From the NCBI RefSeq assembly GCF_003952185.1, contig NZ_RXFS01000007.1:372001-436000 (forward strand): a stretch of 64,000 nt of DNA, read 5' to 3'. Both the position numbers and the translations under genes were made by a program. Positions 18,294 to 26,980 of this stretch are shown here, piece by piece. Under the pieces are notes generated by a model, which saw nothing but the letters and a program-made list of their open reading frames with translations, was not told where the DNA came from and searched no databases. The number at the start of each line of letters is the position of its first letter. Position 1 is the stretch's first letter. The stretch is from Variovorax sp. 679 (GTDB taxonomy: Bacteria > Pseudomonadota > Gammaproteobacteria > Burkholderiales > Burkholderiaceae_C).

Positions 18294-19400
18294 ATGATCG
18301 TTTTGAAGGCAACCCAAGACAAGGTCCTCGCCGCGCTGCAGTCGGTCGCGGGCATCGTGGAGCGACGCCACACCTTGCCGATCCTGGCGAACGTGCTGAT
18401 CCGCAAGACCGGAGGCCAGCTGCAGCTGACCACCAGCGACCTCGAAATCCAGATCCGCACCACCGCCGAGCTCGGCGGCGACGAAGGCAACTTCACCACC
18501 ACCATCGGCGCGCGCAAGCTGATCGACATCCTGCGCACCATGCCGGCCGACCAGACCGTGAGCCTCGAGTCGAGCGCGAGCAAGCTGGTGCTCAAGGGCG
18601 GCAAGAGCCGCTTCACGCTGCAGTCACTGCCCGCCGAAGACTTCCCGCTGGTGCAGGAAGCCGCCAACTTCGGCCCCGTGTTCAGCGTGCCGCAGAAGAC
18701 GCTGAAGGACCTGCTCTCGCAGGTCTCGTTCGCGATGGCCGTGCACGACATCCGCTACTACCTGAACGGCATCCTGTTCGTGGCCGAAGGCAAGCAGCTG
18801 AGCCTGGTCGCCACCGACGGCCACCGCCTGGCCTTCTCTTCCGCCACGCTCGACGTCGAAGTGCCGCGCCAGGAAGTGATCCTGCCGCGCAAGACCGTGC
18901 TCGAAATGCAGCGCCTGCTGTCCGACGCCGAAGGCGCCATCGAGATGCAGTTCGCGAACAACCAGGCCAAGTTCAGCTTCGGCGGCATGGAGTTCGTCAC
19001 CAAGCTGGTCGAGGGCAAGTTCCCCGACTACAACCGCGTCATCCCGAAGAACCACAAGAACACCGTCACGCTGGGCCGCGCGCCGCTGCTGGCCAGCCTG
19101 CAGCGCACCGCCATCCTGACCAGCGAGAAGTTCAAGGGCGTGCGCCTGAACATCGAGCCGGGCACGCTGCGCATCGCGTCGAACAACGCCGAGCAGGAAG
19201 AAGCCCAGGACGAGCTCGACATCGACTACGGCGGCGACACCATCGAGATCGGCTTCAACGTGACCTACCTGATCGACGCGCTGTCGAACATGGACCAGGA
19301 CATGGTCAAGCTCGACCTGGCCGACTCCAACAGCTCGGCGCTGCTGACCATCCCCGAGAACGCATCCTTCAAGTACGTCGTGATGCCGATGCGTATCTAG
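18294..19400 (+). CDS. dnaN: DNA polymerase III sliding clamp (beta)
   Basis: 368 residues, the normal length, with three clamp folds. It starts MIVLKATQDKVLAALQ and has the typical ERRHTLPILANVLI segment and the C-terminal YVVMPMRI. It forms the dimeric ring that holds replicative polymerase on DNA. AGGAAGAGGAAG gives a strong ribosome site before the ATG. A terminator follows before gyrB. Confidence 0.98.
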   Translation: MIVLKATQDKVLAALQSVAGIVERRHTLPILANVLIRKTGGQLQLTTSDLEIQIRTTAELGGDEGNFTTTIGARKLIDILRTMPADQTVSLESSASKLVLKGGKSRFTLQSLPAEDFPLVQEAANFGPVFSVPQKTLKDLLSQVSFAMAVHDIRYYLNGILFVAEGKQLSLVATDGHRLAFSSATLDVEVPRQEVILPRKTVLEMQRLLSDAEGAIEMQFANNQAKFSFGGMEFVTKLVEGKFPDYNRVIPKNHKNTVTLGRAPLLASLQRTAILTSEKFKGVRLNIEPGTLRIASNNAEQEEAQDELDIDYGGDTIEIGFNVTYLIDALSNMDQDMVKLDLADSNSSALLTIPENASFKYVVMPMRI

Positions 19401-19431
19401 AAGACACACCACACGGCGCCTTGCGCACACG

Positions 19432-19451
19432 ACCCGCGGCCCTCCGCGGGT
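19432..19451 (+). terminator. Hairpin terminator between dnaN and gyrB
   Basis: ACCCGCGG, loop CCCT, CCGCGGGT then TTGCGCTTT, 32 nt after the dnaN stop. The tail is a weak T run, so it may only be a partial terminator. Confidence 0.55.
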
Positions 19452-19536
19452 TTGCGCTTTCAAGAGGCGGCGAATTGAGCTTTTGAGAGCCCGAAAAATC
19501 ACGCGCGAATGCCGTGAGAGACAGAGGAATACCCGA

Positions 19537-22143
19537 ATGAGTGCAGAAGAGAACAAGCCCGACGTGCCCCACACCGAGCCCGTCTACATCCCCGAGATCG
19601 ACACCGTGCCAGCCGACACCAGCTACGGCGAAGGCTCCATCACGATCCTCGAAGGGCTTGAAGCCGTGCGCAAGCGCCCCGGCATGTACATCGGCGACAC
19701 CTCCGACGGCACCGGCCTGCACCACCTGGTCTTCGAAGTCGTGGACAACTCCATCGACGAGGCGCTGGCCGGCCACTGCGACGACATCGTCGTGACCATC
19801 CACTCCGACAACTCGATCTCCGTCACCGACAACGGCCGCGGCATTCCCACCGGCGTGAAGATGGACGACAAGCACGAGCCCAAGCGCTCGGCCGCCGAGA
19901 TCGCGCTGACCGAGCTGCACGCGGGCGGCAAGTTCAACCAGAACAGCTACAAGGTGTCGGGCGGCCTGCACGGCGTGGGCGTGAGCTGCGTGAACGCGCT
20001 GAGCGTGAGGCTGCGCCTGGTGGTGCGCCGTGAAGGCAAGATCCACGAGCTCGAATTCAGCCGCGGCTTCGTGCAGAACCGCCTGCTCGAGACGGTGAAC
20101 GGCGTCGAGGTCTCGCCCATGAAGATCATCGGCGACACCGACAAGCGCGGCACCGAGGTGCACTTCCTGCCCGACACCGAGATCTTCAAGGAGAACTCGG
20201 ACTTCCACTACGAGATCCTCAGCAAGCGCCTGCGCGAACTGAGCTTCCTGAACAACGGCGTGCGCATCCGCCTGAAGGACGAGCGCAGCGGCAAGGAAGA
20301 CGACTTCTCCGGCGCCGGCGGCGTGCGCGGCTTCGTGGAGTTCATCAACAAGGGCAAGACCGTCCTGCACCCGAACTCGTTCTACGCCGAAGGCGAGCGC
20401 CCGGCCGACACCTACGGCGGCATTCCCGGCACGCACATCGGCGTGGAAGTCGCGATGCAGTGGAACAGCGGCTACAACGAGCAGGTTCTCTGCTTCACCA
20501 ACAACATCCCGCAGCGTGACGGCGGCACCCACCTCACGGGCCTGCGCGCGGCGATGACCCGCGTCATCAACAAGTACATCGAAGAGAACGAGTTCGCGAA
20601 GAAGGCGAAGGTCGAAGTCACCGGCGACGACATGCGCGAAGGCCTGTGCTGCGTGCTGAGCGTGAAGGTGCCCGAGCCCAAGTTCTCGAGCCAGACCAAG
20701 GACAAGCTGGTGTCCAGCGAAGTGCGCGCGCCGGTGGAAGACATCGTCGGCAAGCTGCTCACCGACTACCTGCAGGAGCGCCCGAACGACGCCAAGATCA
20801 TCTGCGGCAAGATCGTCGAGGCCGCCAAGGCCCGCGAGGCCGCTCGCAAGGCCCGCGAAATGACTCGCCGCAAGGGCGTGCTCGACGGCATGGGCCTGCC
20901 CGGCAAGCTGGCCGATTGCCAGGAAAAGGACCCCGCGCTGTGCGAGGTCTACCTGGTGGAGGGCGACTCCGCCGGCGGCTCCGCCAAGCAGGGCCGCGAC
21001 CGGAAGTTCCAGGCCATCCTGCCGCTGCGCGGCAAGATCCTGAACGTAGAGAAGGCACGCTACGAGAAGCTGCTGACCAGCAACGAAATCCTGACGATGA
21101 TCACCGCGCTGGGCACCGGCATCGGCCGTGCGGGCGCAAGCACGCCGGGCGGCGGCGCCGACGACTTCAACGTCGCCAAGCTGCGCTACCACCGCATCAT
21201 CATCATGACCGACGCCGACGTCGACGGCGCCCACATCCGCACGCTGCTGCTTACGTTCTTCTACCGGCAGATGCCCGAGCTGGTGGAGCGCGGTCACATC
21301 TACATCGCGCAGCCGCCGCTGTACAAGGTCAAGGTCGGCAAGGAAGAGCAGTACCTGAAGGACGGCCCCGCGCTCGACGCCTTCCTGCTGAAGGTGGCGC
21401 TGAAAGATGCACGCATCGAGACCGGCGGCGCCGGCTCGACCACGCTGAGCGGCGACACCCTGGCCGAACTGGCGCGCAAGCACCAGGTGGCCGAGGCCGT
21501 CATCGCACGCCTGCGCAACTTCATGGACGCAGAAGCGCTGCGCGCCATTGCCGACGGCGTGGCGCTCGACCTCGACACCACGCCCGCCGCCGAGGCCTCG
21601 GCCGTGGCGCTGCAGGCCAAGCTGCGCGAGCTCAACACGACCGGCGTGCCGGCCGAGGTGAGCAGCGAGTTCGACACCCGCACCGACAAGCCGCTGCTGC
21701 GCATCAGCCGCCGCCACCACGGCAACATCAAGAGCAGCGTGCTCACGCAGGATTTCGTGCACGGCGCCGACTACGCCGCGCTCGCCGAGGCCGCCAACAC
21801 CTTCCGCGGCCTGCTGAGCTCCGAAGGCGCGCTGGTGAAGCGCGGCGAAGGCGAACGCGCCAAGGAAGAAAAGGTCGACGACTTCCGCCAGGCCATGAAG
21901 TGGCTCATCGGCGAAGCCGAACGCGCCACCTCGCGCCAGCGCTACAAGGGACTGGGCGAGATGAACCCCGAGCAGCTGTGGGAAACCACGATGGACCCGA
22001 ATGTGCGCCGCCTGCTCAGGGTGCAGATCGACGACGCGATCGAAGCGGACCGCGTGTTCACGATGCTGATGGGCGACGAAGTGGAACCGCGTCGGGAGTT
22101 CATCGAGCAGAACGCGCTGCGGGCGGCGAACATCGACGTCTAG
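19537..22143 (+). CDS. gyrB: DNA gyrase subunit B
   Basis: 868 residues. GHKL ATPase domain (EVVDNSIDEALAG, DNGRGIP, GGLHGVGVSCVNALS), transducer, Toprim domain (EGDSAGGSAKQG and DADVDGAHIRTLL) and the C-terminal GyrA-contact region (QRYKGLGEMNPEQLW). Longer than E. coli GyrB owing to an insertion around residues 615-715, as usual in Burkholderiales. ATG at 19537 is preferred over an upstream GTG/TTG frame because it gives the family N-terminus. The island begins 9 nt after the stop, leaving gyrB intact. Confidence 0.97.
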   Translation: MSAEENKPDVPHTEPVYIPEIDTVPADTSYGEGSITILEGLEAVRKRPGMYIGDTSDGTGLHHLVFEVVDNSIDEALAGHCDDIVVTIHSDNSISVTDNGRGIPTGVKMDDKHEPKRSAAEIALTELHAGGKFNQNSYKVSGGLHGVGVSCVNALSVRLRLVVRREGKIHELEFSRGFVQNRLLETVNGVEVSPMKIIGDTDKRGTEVHFLPDTEIFKENSDFHYEILSKRLRELSFLNNGVRIRLKDERSGKEDDFSGAGGVRGFVEFINKGKTVLHPNSFYAEGERPADTYGGIPGTHIGVEVAMQWNSGYNEQVLCFTNNIPQRDGGTHLTGLRAAMTRVINKYIEENEFAKKAKVEVTGDDMREGLCCVLSVKVPEPKFSSQTKDKLVSSEVRAPVEDIVGKLLTDYLQERPNDAKIICGKIVEAAKAREAARKAREMTRRKGVLDGMGLPGKLADCQEKDPALCEVYLVEGDSAGGSAKQGRDRKFQAILPLRGKILNVEKARYEKLLTSNEILTMITALGTGIGRAGASTPGGGADDFNVAKLRYHRIIIMTDADVDGAHIRTLLLTFFYRQMPELVERGHIYIAQPPLYKVKVGKEEQYLKDGPALDAFLLKVALKDARIETGGAGSTTLSGDTLAELARKHQVAEAVIARLRNFMDAEALRAIADGVALDLDTTPAAEASAVALQAKLRELNTTGVPAEVSSEFDTRTDKPLLRISRRHHGNIKSSVLTQDFVHGADYAALAEAANTFRGLLSSEGALVKRGEGERAKEEKVDDFRQAMKWLIGEAERATSRQRYKGLGEMNPEQLWETTMDPNVRRLLRVQIDDAIEADRVFTMLMGDEVEPRREFIEQNALRAANIDV

Positions 22144-22152
22144 TCTCGCCGC

Positions 22153-22221
22153 TGTCGGGTGACACGGAAAGTGAAAAGCGTGCCAGGTAAATGAAAAGGC
22201 GCAGACACAGAAAGTGAAAAG
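22153..22221 (+). repeat. Left-end array of three about 20-bp repeats
   Basis: Copies at 22159-22178, 22180-22198 and 22202-22221, period 21-22 bp, all ending TGAAAAG. The first and third share GACACRGAAAGTGAAAAG; the middle copy is degenerate (GTGCCAGGTAAATGAAAAG). The array is preceded by TGTCGG. Such spacing is typical of multiple transposase-binding sites (TnsB or IstA type). Confidence 0.72.
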
Positions 22222-22242
22222 AATCGGCCTGATAAGGCCGAC

Positions 22243-22272
22243 TTGGTCCAGTCGATGGATTCACTCCATAAT
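22243..22272 (+). promoter_or_regulatory. Sigma70-type promoter for the putative ncRNA
   Basis: TTGGTC (22243-22248), 18-nt spacer, CATAAT (22267-22272). The predicted start is near 22279, just before the structured segment. Confidence 0.5.
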
Positions 22273-22278
22273 CGAGTC

Positions 22279-22466
22279 AATCTTCGGTGGCAATCAACGG
22301 TGCCATCCTTTGTTTCAAACGTTTTTCTAAGGCTGTCTTCCGGCGAGAGATAGGGAGATGGCGCCACCCGGCAACGGGTTCCACCTGGAGTGGAAATAGC
22401 GCGGAAGCGCGAAGAGAGCCTCGCATGCGACGGCCGCCCCTTAAACTGGGCGGCCGTCGTCTTTTC
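22279..22466 (+). ncRNA. Putative structured non-coding RNA at the island left end
   Basis: No coding frame is convincing here, but the plus strand folds compactly. A closing helix AGGCTGTCTTC (22330-22340) pairs with GAAGAGAGCCT (22411-22421) with one mismatch. Inside, four helices follow almost without linkers: GGCG/CGCC (22342-22365), ACCCG-GCAA-CGGGT (22366-22379), TCCAC-CTGGA-GTGGA (22380-22394) and GCGC-GGAA-GCGC (22399-22410). Two have GNRA tetraloops. A perfect 12-bp terminator ends it and a sigma70-like promoter precedes it. I do not recognise it as 6S, tmRNA, RNase P, SRP or a common riboswitch. Confidence 0.55.
22428..22466 (+). terminator. Strong rho-independent terminator of the putative ncRNA
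   Basis: CGACGGCCGCCC (22428-22439), 8-nt loop, GGGCGGCCGTCG (22448-22459), then TCTTTTC. Only the plus-strand reading has a T run. Confidence 0.75.
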
Positions 22467-22616
22467 GGTCTGCGTGCGATGAGCCAGCCTTTCACCCGCT
22501 TCACGCTCGGCGCCTGTAGGAAGTGGGGCCGGAGTACATCACGGTTGCCCGCCGCGCCGCTATCAAAAAGAATAGGGGCAGGCTCTATGACCGGCTCAAC
22601 CACCGCGCCGAGAGGG

Positions 22617-23603
22617 CTAGGAATCGAAGGAGTTGGGCGCCTTAATTGAGTCATCCGGCTTGCCCATGATCTTTGCGAGCACAGCTTTAAGTTCCTGCAT
22701 GGCCGCTTCGATTTCAACGTGTGTCTGTTGGGACTGTGCGCGAAACACGTCGAGATCGCTCGAAAGCTCAAGCTCCGTTCGTATTGCTACAGCAAGGCGG
22801 TCCAAGCGATCTGACACATCGTTTCGGAGGCTTTGTCTCACAAATTCGCTATAGGCAAGCTCGGCCGCAGTTCGCTGTTGATAGAGTGGCTGTAGCTGCC
22901 CTCCAAAATTGTTGAACTCCTCGAGAGACATTCTGTGCTGCGCTTGAATCGCGCCAAGCGCTTCGAAGTCCTTGCGTTGGGCCAAGTTGAACTGACGCAT
23001 AGCCTCGACATAGGATTCACCTCTTTGTAGCGACTGCGCGCGCATCATCTCGATGGCCTTGATAGACGCGTTGATTCCGCCGATCGGAATAACCTTCGTC
23101 ATCGCCGAAATGAAGATCCGCATATAAACATTGAAGGTCTCACGGGCCAAAACGGCTGTGGCCTGCTCGGCGACAAGGGTCACGCGCTGTATGGCCAGCG
23201 AAAGTCCTGTAATGGTGCCTAAAACATCCCATGAGGCAACGTCCTTATTCGCAAGTGCACCAATCGCGCCTTGGAACTTCACCATCTCGCTAACCGCCTG
23301 CAGGTAGACCTCTCGTCGCATGTCGATCAGACGGCCGTGCCGGTCCTTTTGGGCGTCCAAAGCGCGCTCTTGCTCTGCCTGCTGCCTAGTATGTTCGCGG
23401 TTACGGTTCTCTTGCTCGACAGAGTGAGCGAGTTCGGCTTTGGTCTTTGCCTCGCTTGCAGCAAGTGAGAGCTTCACTCCATGGAGCGTGGTGCGGGTTG
23501 CCACAATTGCCACGATGCCTGCAATTGCTGCGGCGATGATGGTGGGGTTGTCGACCAAGTAACGGCCACTCGTCTCCACTGCTTGCAGCCAATCAATCGG
23601 CAT
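22617..23603 (-). CDS. Hypothetical single-pass membrane protein with coiled coil
   Basis: 328 residues, family not recognised. One N-terminal membrane helix (about residues 18-37, rich in Ile/Ala) is followed by a charged coiled coil (about residues 48-95: KAELAHSVEQENRNREHTRQ) and a mostly helical remainder. ATG at 23603 is preceded by GAGAGAGAC, a good ribosome site; a longer frame upstream is unlikely coding. Codon use and lower GC set it apart from the core genes. Cargo of the island; possibly a membrane-anchored defence component, but nothing proves that. Confidence 0.65.
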   Translation of the reverse strand: MPIDWLQAVETSGRYLVDNPTIIAAAIAGIVAIVATRTTLHGVKLSLAASEAKTKAELAHSVEQENRNREHTRQQAEQERALDAQKDRHGRLIDMRREVYLQAVSEMVKFQGAIGALANKDVASWDVLGTITGLSLAIQRVTLVAEQATAVLARETFNVYMRIFISAMTKVIPIGGINASIKAIEMMRAQSLQRGESYVEAMRQFNLAQRKDFEALGAIQAQHRMSLEEFNNFGGQLQPLYQQRTAAELAYSEFVRQSLRNDVSDRLDRLAVAIRTELELSSDLDVFRAQSQQTHVEIEAAMQELKAVLAKIMGKPDDSIKAPNSFDS

Positions 23604-23909
23604 TGTCTCTCTCCTCGGTTTTGCCGAGATCGTAGCCGCGGAAGCTCGGCGGTGGTGACGTTGCAACCATGGCGCAGGTGCTGCAGGCACCGAGCGGCGC
23701 ATCGCGGCCGAGACCGCGCAACCGCACGCGCGGCGAGGCCCTCGCATCACGAGCATCATCGCTCTGCCTGCGGGGGTTTGCCCAAACTCGCATGGTCGCC
23801 AGCCGGCGATCGGTTCGAAATCGCGGATAGTCGGTGGGCTGCGCCGAAGTCGGCGCAATCTGGCGGTAGTCGCTGTCCAGCATAGTTGCTTAGAGAACGA
23901 GAGTTGCAG
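23604..23909. other. Gene-less spacer between divergent genes
   Basis: About 305 nt of higher GC than its flanks. I see no convincing reading frame, RNA or terminator; it must contain the promoters of the two divergent neighbours. Confidence 0.5.
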
Positions 23910-24851
23910 ATGACATGGATTGATGATTTTGTTGAACGCGTTTTCCCGGTAGATGCCACGAATCTGCAAATCGAGGCAGGTTTCGTACTTAAATTTACCC
24001 ATATTCCGGAGCGTCTTTTCAAATATCGCGATTGCAACCCCAATTCTATAAAAAACCTTCAAGAGGACACGATTTGGCTGGCCGATCCAAATTCATTTAA
24101 TGATCCCTATGATTGCCATCATTTTATTAACCATCAGGGCCTCATGGATCGTTCGTTGCGAACCCTCTCTCCAGAAATTCGTAAAATGCTTCCGGTGGAT
24201 AAAGTTTCGGGACTTGAAGAAATTTTGGCCACGGCAGAGGATCCGACGGGTGTGCTTATAGACGCGCTGCTCGGAGAAGAAGAGCCAATTAAACGCGCGG
24301 CTTTGAAGGCCGGGTTGCTCGCAGGACGAAATGCTCTATTTGAAAAAATAGCCAAGGCTGGCGACGAGATTAAAGCCGGCTTCCGACTTTGCTCATTCTC
24401 AGCGCGGGTCGATTCGACCCTTATGTGGTCTCACTACGCACGCAATCACCAAGGATTCTGTGTTCAATACAACATCAAAGAACTTCCACCGAGTGACCTT
24501 CGGTCCCGTTTTATGTTTCCTGTGGTATATCGAGATGAGGTCTTCGATGCCACGGAATGCATGATTCTAGTTAATACACCGAAATTCAATAACATTCATC
24601 TGAATCGTGCGGCACTTATAAAAGGGAAAGATTGGAGCTACGAGGAAGAGTGGCGGCTGGTTTTCGCAAATGGGCTGCTTGATAAACCACAACCGTGGAA
24701 AATGCCTATTCCCACCGCTGTATATTTGGGTTCTCACATCCTTCCTGCGGATGAAGCGACGCTCAAAGAAATCTGCAGCAATAAGGGAATTTCGATGTTC
24801 AAGATGGGGCACTCGCGGAGTCATTTCGCTATGACTCCCGTAGCTCTATGA
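23910..24851 (+). CDS. DUF2971 domain protein
   Basis: 313 residues. The DUF2971 pattern is clear: LFKYRDCNPNSIKNLQEDTI, WLADPNSFNDPYDC near residue 60, CSFSARVDSTLMWSHYARNH then GFCVQYN, and a late EEEWRLVFANG. The molecular function is unknown; members are often cargo in defence islands. ATG at 23910 follows GAGAG. The gene is conspicuously A+T-rich compared with the chromosome, a sign of transfer. It stands alone, divergent from the coiled-coil gene. Confidence 0.82.
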   Translation: MTWIDDFVERVFPVDATNLQIEAGFVLKFTHIPERLFKYRDCNPNSIKNLQEDTIWLADPNSFNDPYDCHHFINHQGLMDRSLRTLSPEIRKMLPVDKVSGLEEILATAEDPTGVLIDALLGEEEPIKRAALKAGLLAGRNALFEKIAKAGDEIKAGFRLCSFSARVDSTLMWSHYARNHQGFCVQYNIKELPPSDLRSRFMFPVVYRDEVFDATECMILVNTPKFNNIHLNRAALIKGKDWSYEEEWRLVFANGLLDKPQPWKMPIPTAVYLGSHILPADEATLKEICSNKGISMFKMGHSRSHFAMTPVAL

Positions 24852-24855
24852 GGGG

Positions 24856-24972
24856 CAATCGTTCTTTTCGTGCAAATTGGTGCGCTTCACCAAATAATCT
24901 TCAATGTTGACGAGCACTTAGGATTTCGTCTTTTCCCGATCAATCATCCTTTCCGTGCAAATTGGTACGCTT
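24856..24972. repeat. Pair of 32-bp direct repeats beside the integrase gene
   Basis: 24856-24887 and 24941-24972 share CAATCRTYCTTTYCGTGCAA and then ATTGGTRCGCTT with four differences. The second lies 74 bp from the 3' end of the tyrosine recombinase gene. A partial third copy (CATCCTTTTCCGTG) occurs at 28142. They may be recombination (att-like) sites or recombinase-binding sites. Confidence 0.5.
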
Positions 24973-25045
24973 TGCTCATCGCCGCAGATAGCCAGAAATC
25001 CGCGAGTCCGTGCGCCGAGAGTTGCGCGCCCTGCGCAACGCCGGC

Positions 25046-26761
25046 TCATGAGTTCGAGCCACGTGCCGCGAACGCGGCATCCATCTGACGCGCCCGCTTG
25101 ACCTCGTCGCCGTGCAGGTAGATTGAGGTGGTCGTGATCGAGGCATGGCGCAGGTTGTCGCGCACGGTGGTGAGCTCTGCGCCACGCGCCAGCGCATGTG
25201 TGGCATGGGTGTGGCGCATCCAGTGCGGGCTTGCACGGCGCAGCTTTTCCGCGAGCGCCGGGCTGTCCACCTCAATGACCTTGGCCACCTTCTGGAAGAA
25301 GCGCCGCATGACGCTCCACAGGCGGGTGGCCGTGATGCCGGCGGCACTGTCAAGCTCCAGGCTGCCGACCAGCGGCGTTCTCGGATCCCACCGGGCCGGC
25401 GTGATCGGCAACTGGCGCTGCATGAGGTATCGATCCAGCGCAGTTCGGGCCAGCGGCGGCAGCGCCACCTTGCCAGGCTTGCCGCCTTTGCCCATCAGGC
25501 GCAACCAGTGATCGCCGTAGACGTCCGTGTCGATCTGGTCGAGCATCGCGCTCACCAATTCGCCGATGCGCAAGCCGGTCGCGTACGCGAAGTCCAGCAC
25601 GAAGCGCAGCCGCTGGGCCGCTGCGGGCTCCCAGTCGTGCACCCATTCCAGACCTTCGGCCACCGCCTGGACGATCGCCCACTCCCCTTCGCCGAAGACC
25701 CGCGTAAGCGCCAGCGGCTCCGAACGAGACGCGCCTCGCACCTTGATGCCGGCAAAGGGATTGGCCAACGCATAGCGTTGCTGGATCAGCCAACGAAAAA
25801 GCGCCCCCACCACCGACAGCGCGTAGGCCACCGAACGCGCCGACAGCGCACCCGTGAAAGGCCGCCATTCGGGCGAGGACCGCGGCGCGGCCGCCCCAAC
25901 CCAGCGCCCACGCGGTGCCGGGTGGCGCAGGAAGGCTCGATACGCCACTGCATCTTCTGTCGTCAACGAAGACAGCGCCTTACCGCGCTCGACAATCGCC
26001 CAGAGGATCAGCCGTTCGGCTTCCTTGCGGTAGGCTCGCTGGGTAGCCACCGACTCGTGCAGCGATAGCCAGGCTTGCACCGCCTCGTAGTCGTTGCCTG
26101 CGCCCAGGATGCAAGTCTCTCGCGGCGCGCGAAAGGAGCCGCGCGAGCCGTCGACCTCATGAGGTATGTACAAGCGCTCCCAGGGAACCACGTCTTGCGG
26201 TGCGCCGACGGGCACCAGGGCGCGAGCGCTCGCGGTCAATTCGGGGTGCGCCGCGAAAAAGGCTTCGACCTGGCGGGCGCCGGTAGCGCCCAGGCCGGGA
26301 ATGGTCGACCACCAGCGCCGCCGACGCGGCACGCGCACCGTGAGGTCCGCAAGAGTGCGCAGGCCACGGGCCAGCAAGGGATTGATGATGCGCGCTGGCA
26401 GCCAGCGCTCGACAGCATCCGTCACCAGCGGCTGCGGCACAGCCATCCCACGCAGCATCTCGATCGCGTCCATCACCGCGCGGGCGCGTTTCTGCCGCTC
26501 GGATGTGGGGTGCATGATCAATTGCGCCAGGTCATCGCGACGGCATCTGCCGGCATGGTCCGCCAGCCGGCGACGGATGTCGCCGAGCACCGCGCGCGAC
26601 GATCGGCCCGACGCCTTGACCTCCGGCAGGTATTGCGCGACCGCCTCGGTAGTGCTCATGCCTGCGTACCAGGCACGCAATACGGCGAACGCATCGGCAC
26701 CCGAGAAGACCTCTGGCTGCGCCTTCTTTTGCGCTGCGCTGAGGGCCTGGCTACTTTTCAT
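25046..26761 (-). CDS. Tyrosine recombinase/integrase with N-terminal DUF3701-type domain
   Basis: 571 residues. The N-terminal about 200 residues (ADAFAVLRAWYAG, helix-hairpin-helix-like WWSTIPGLGATGARQV) match the DUF3701 extension seen in a family of proteobacterial integrases. A SAM-like core-binding region follows (LHESVATQRAYRKEAERL), then the catalytic domain with Arg in YATGLRIGEL, MGKGGKPGKVALP, H-x2-R-like HWMRHTHATHAL, and the nucleophile Tyr in TTTSIYLHGD. All catalytic positions are present, so it should be active. It is the only complete integrase or transposase in the island. Confidence 0.9.
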   Translation of the reverse strand: MKSSQALSAAQKKAQPEVFSGADAFAVLRAWYAGMSTTEAVAQYLPEVKASGRSSRAVLGDIRRRLADHAGRCRRDDLAQLIMHPTSERQKRARAVMDAIEMLRGMAVPQPLVTDAVERWLPARIINPLLARGLRTLADLTVRVPRRRRWWSTIPGLGATGARQVEAFFAAHPELTASARALVPVGAPQDVVPWERLYIPHEVDGSRGSFRAPRETCILGAGNDYEAVQAWLSLHESVATQRAYRKEAERLILWAIVERGKALSSLTTEDAVAYRAFLRHPAPRGRWVGAAAPRSSPEWRPFTGALSARSVAYALSVVGALFRWLIQQRYALANPFAGIKVRGASRSEPLALTRVFGEGEWAIVQAVAEGLEWVHDWEPAAAQRLRFVLDFAYATGLRIGELVSAMLDQIDTDVYGDHWLRLMGKGGKPGKVALPPLARTALDRYLMQRQLPITPARWDPRTPLVGSLELDSAAGITATRLWSVMRRFFQKVAKVIEVDSPALAEKLRRASPHWMRHTHATHALARGAELTTVRDNLRHASITTTSIYLHGDEVKRARQMDAAFAARGSNS

Positions 26762-26980
26762 TTTGGCAGTTTATTCAAATGAGATGAATATTGCGATAAG
26801 AAGAGTTATCGTAATAGCAGCAAAATAACTTGGCGCCGCCTGTAGTTCAGCGTCTGCCGTAGAGCGACCCGCCTGCTAGCCAAGGCATCAATCTCGAGGA
26901 TATGCTCGCATCATGATGTAGCTGGAGACTCCTGCACATAAGGCTATGCCAGCCTGGCCGCGGGAACCTGGGAGCGATCT

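Noticed and set aside
22279..22466. 6S, SRP, tmRNA or RNase P RNA
   Set aside because: The conserved cores of these RNAs are missing, and the branched fold does not match the long single hairpin of 6S RNA.
23593..23883. 96-codon minus-strand frame in the spacer after the coiled-coil gene
   Set aside because: Arg/Ser-rich, no ribosome site and it overlaps the start of the better-supported gene.
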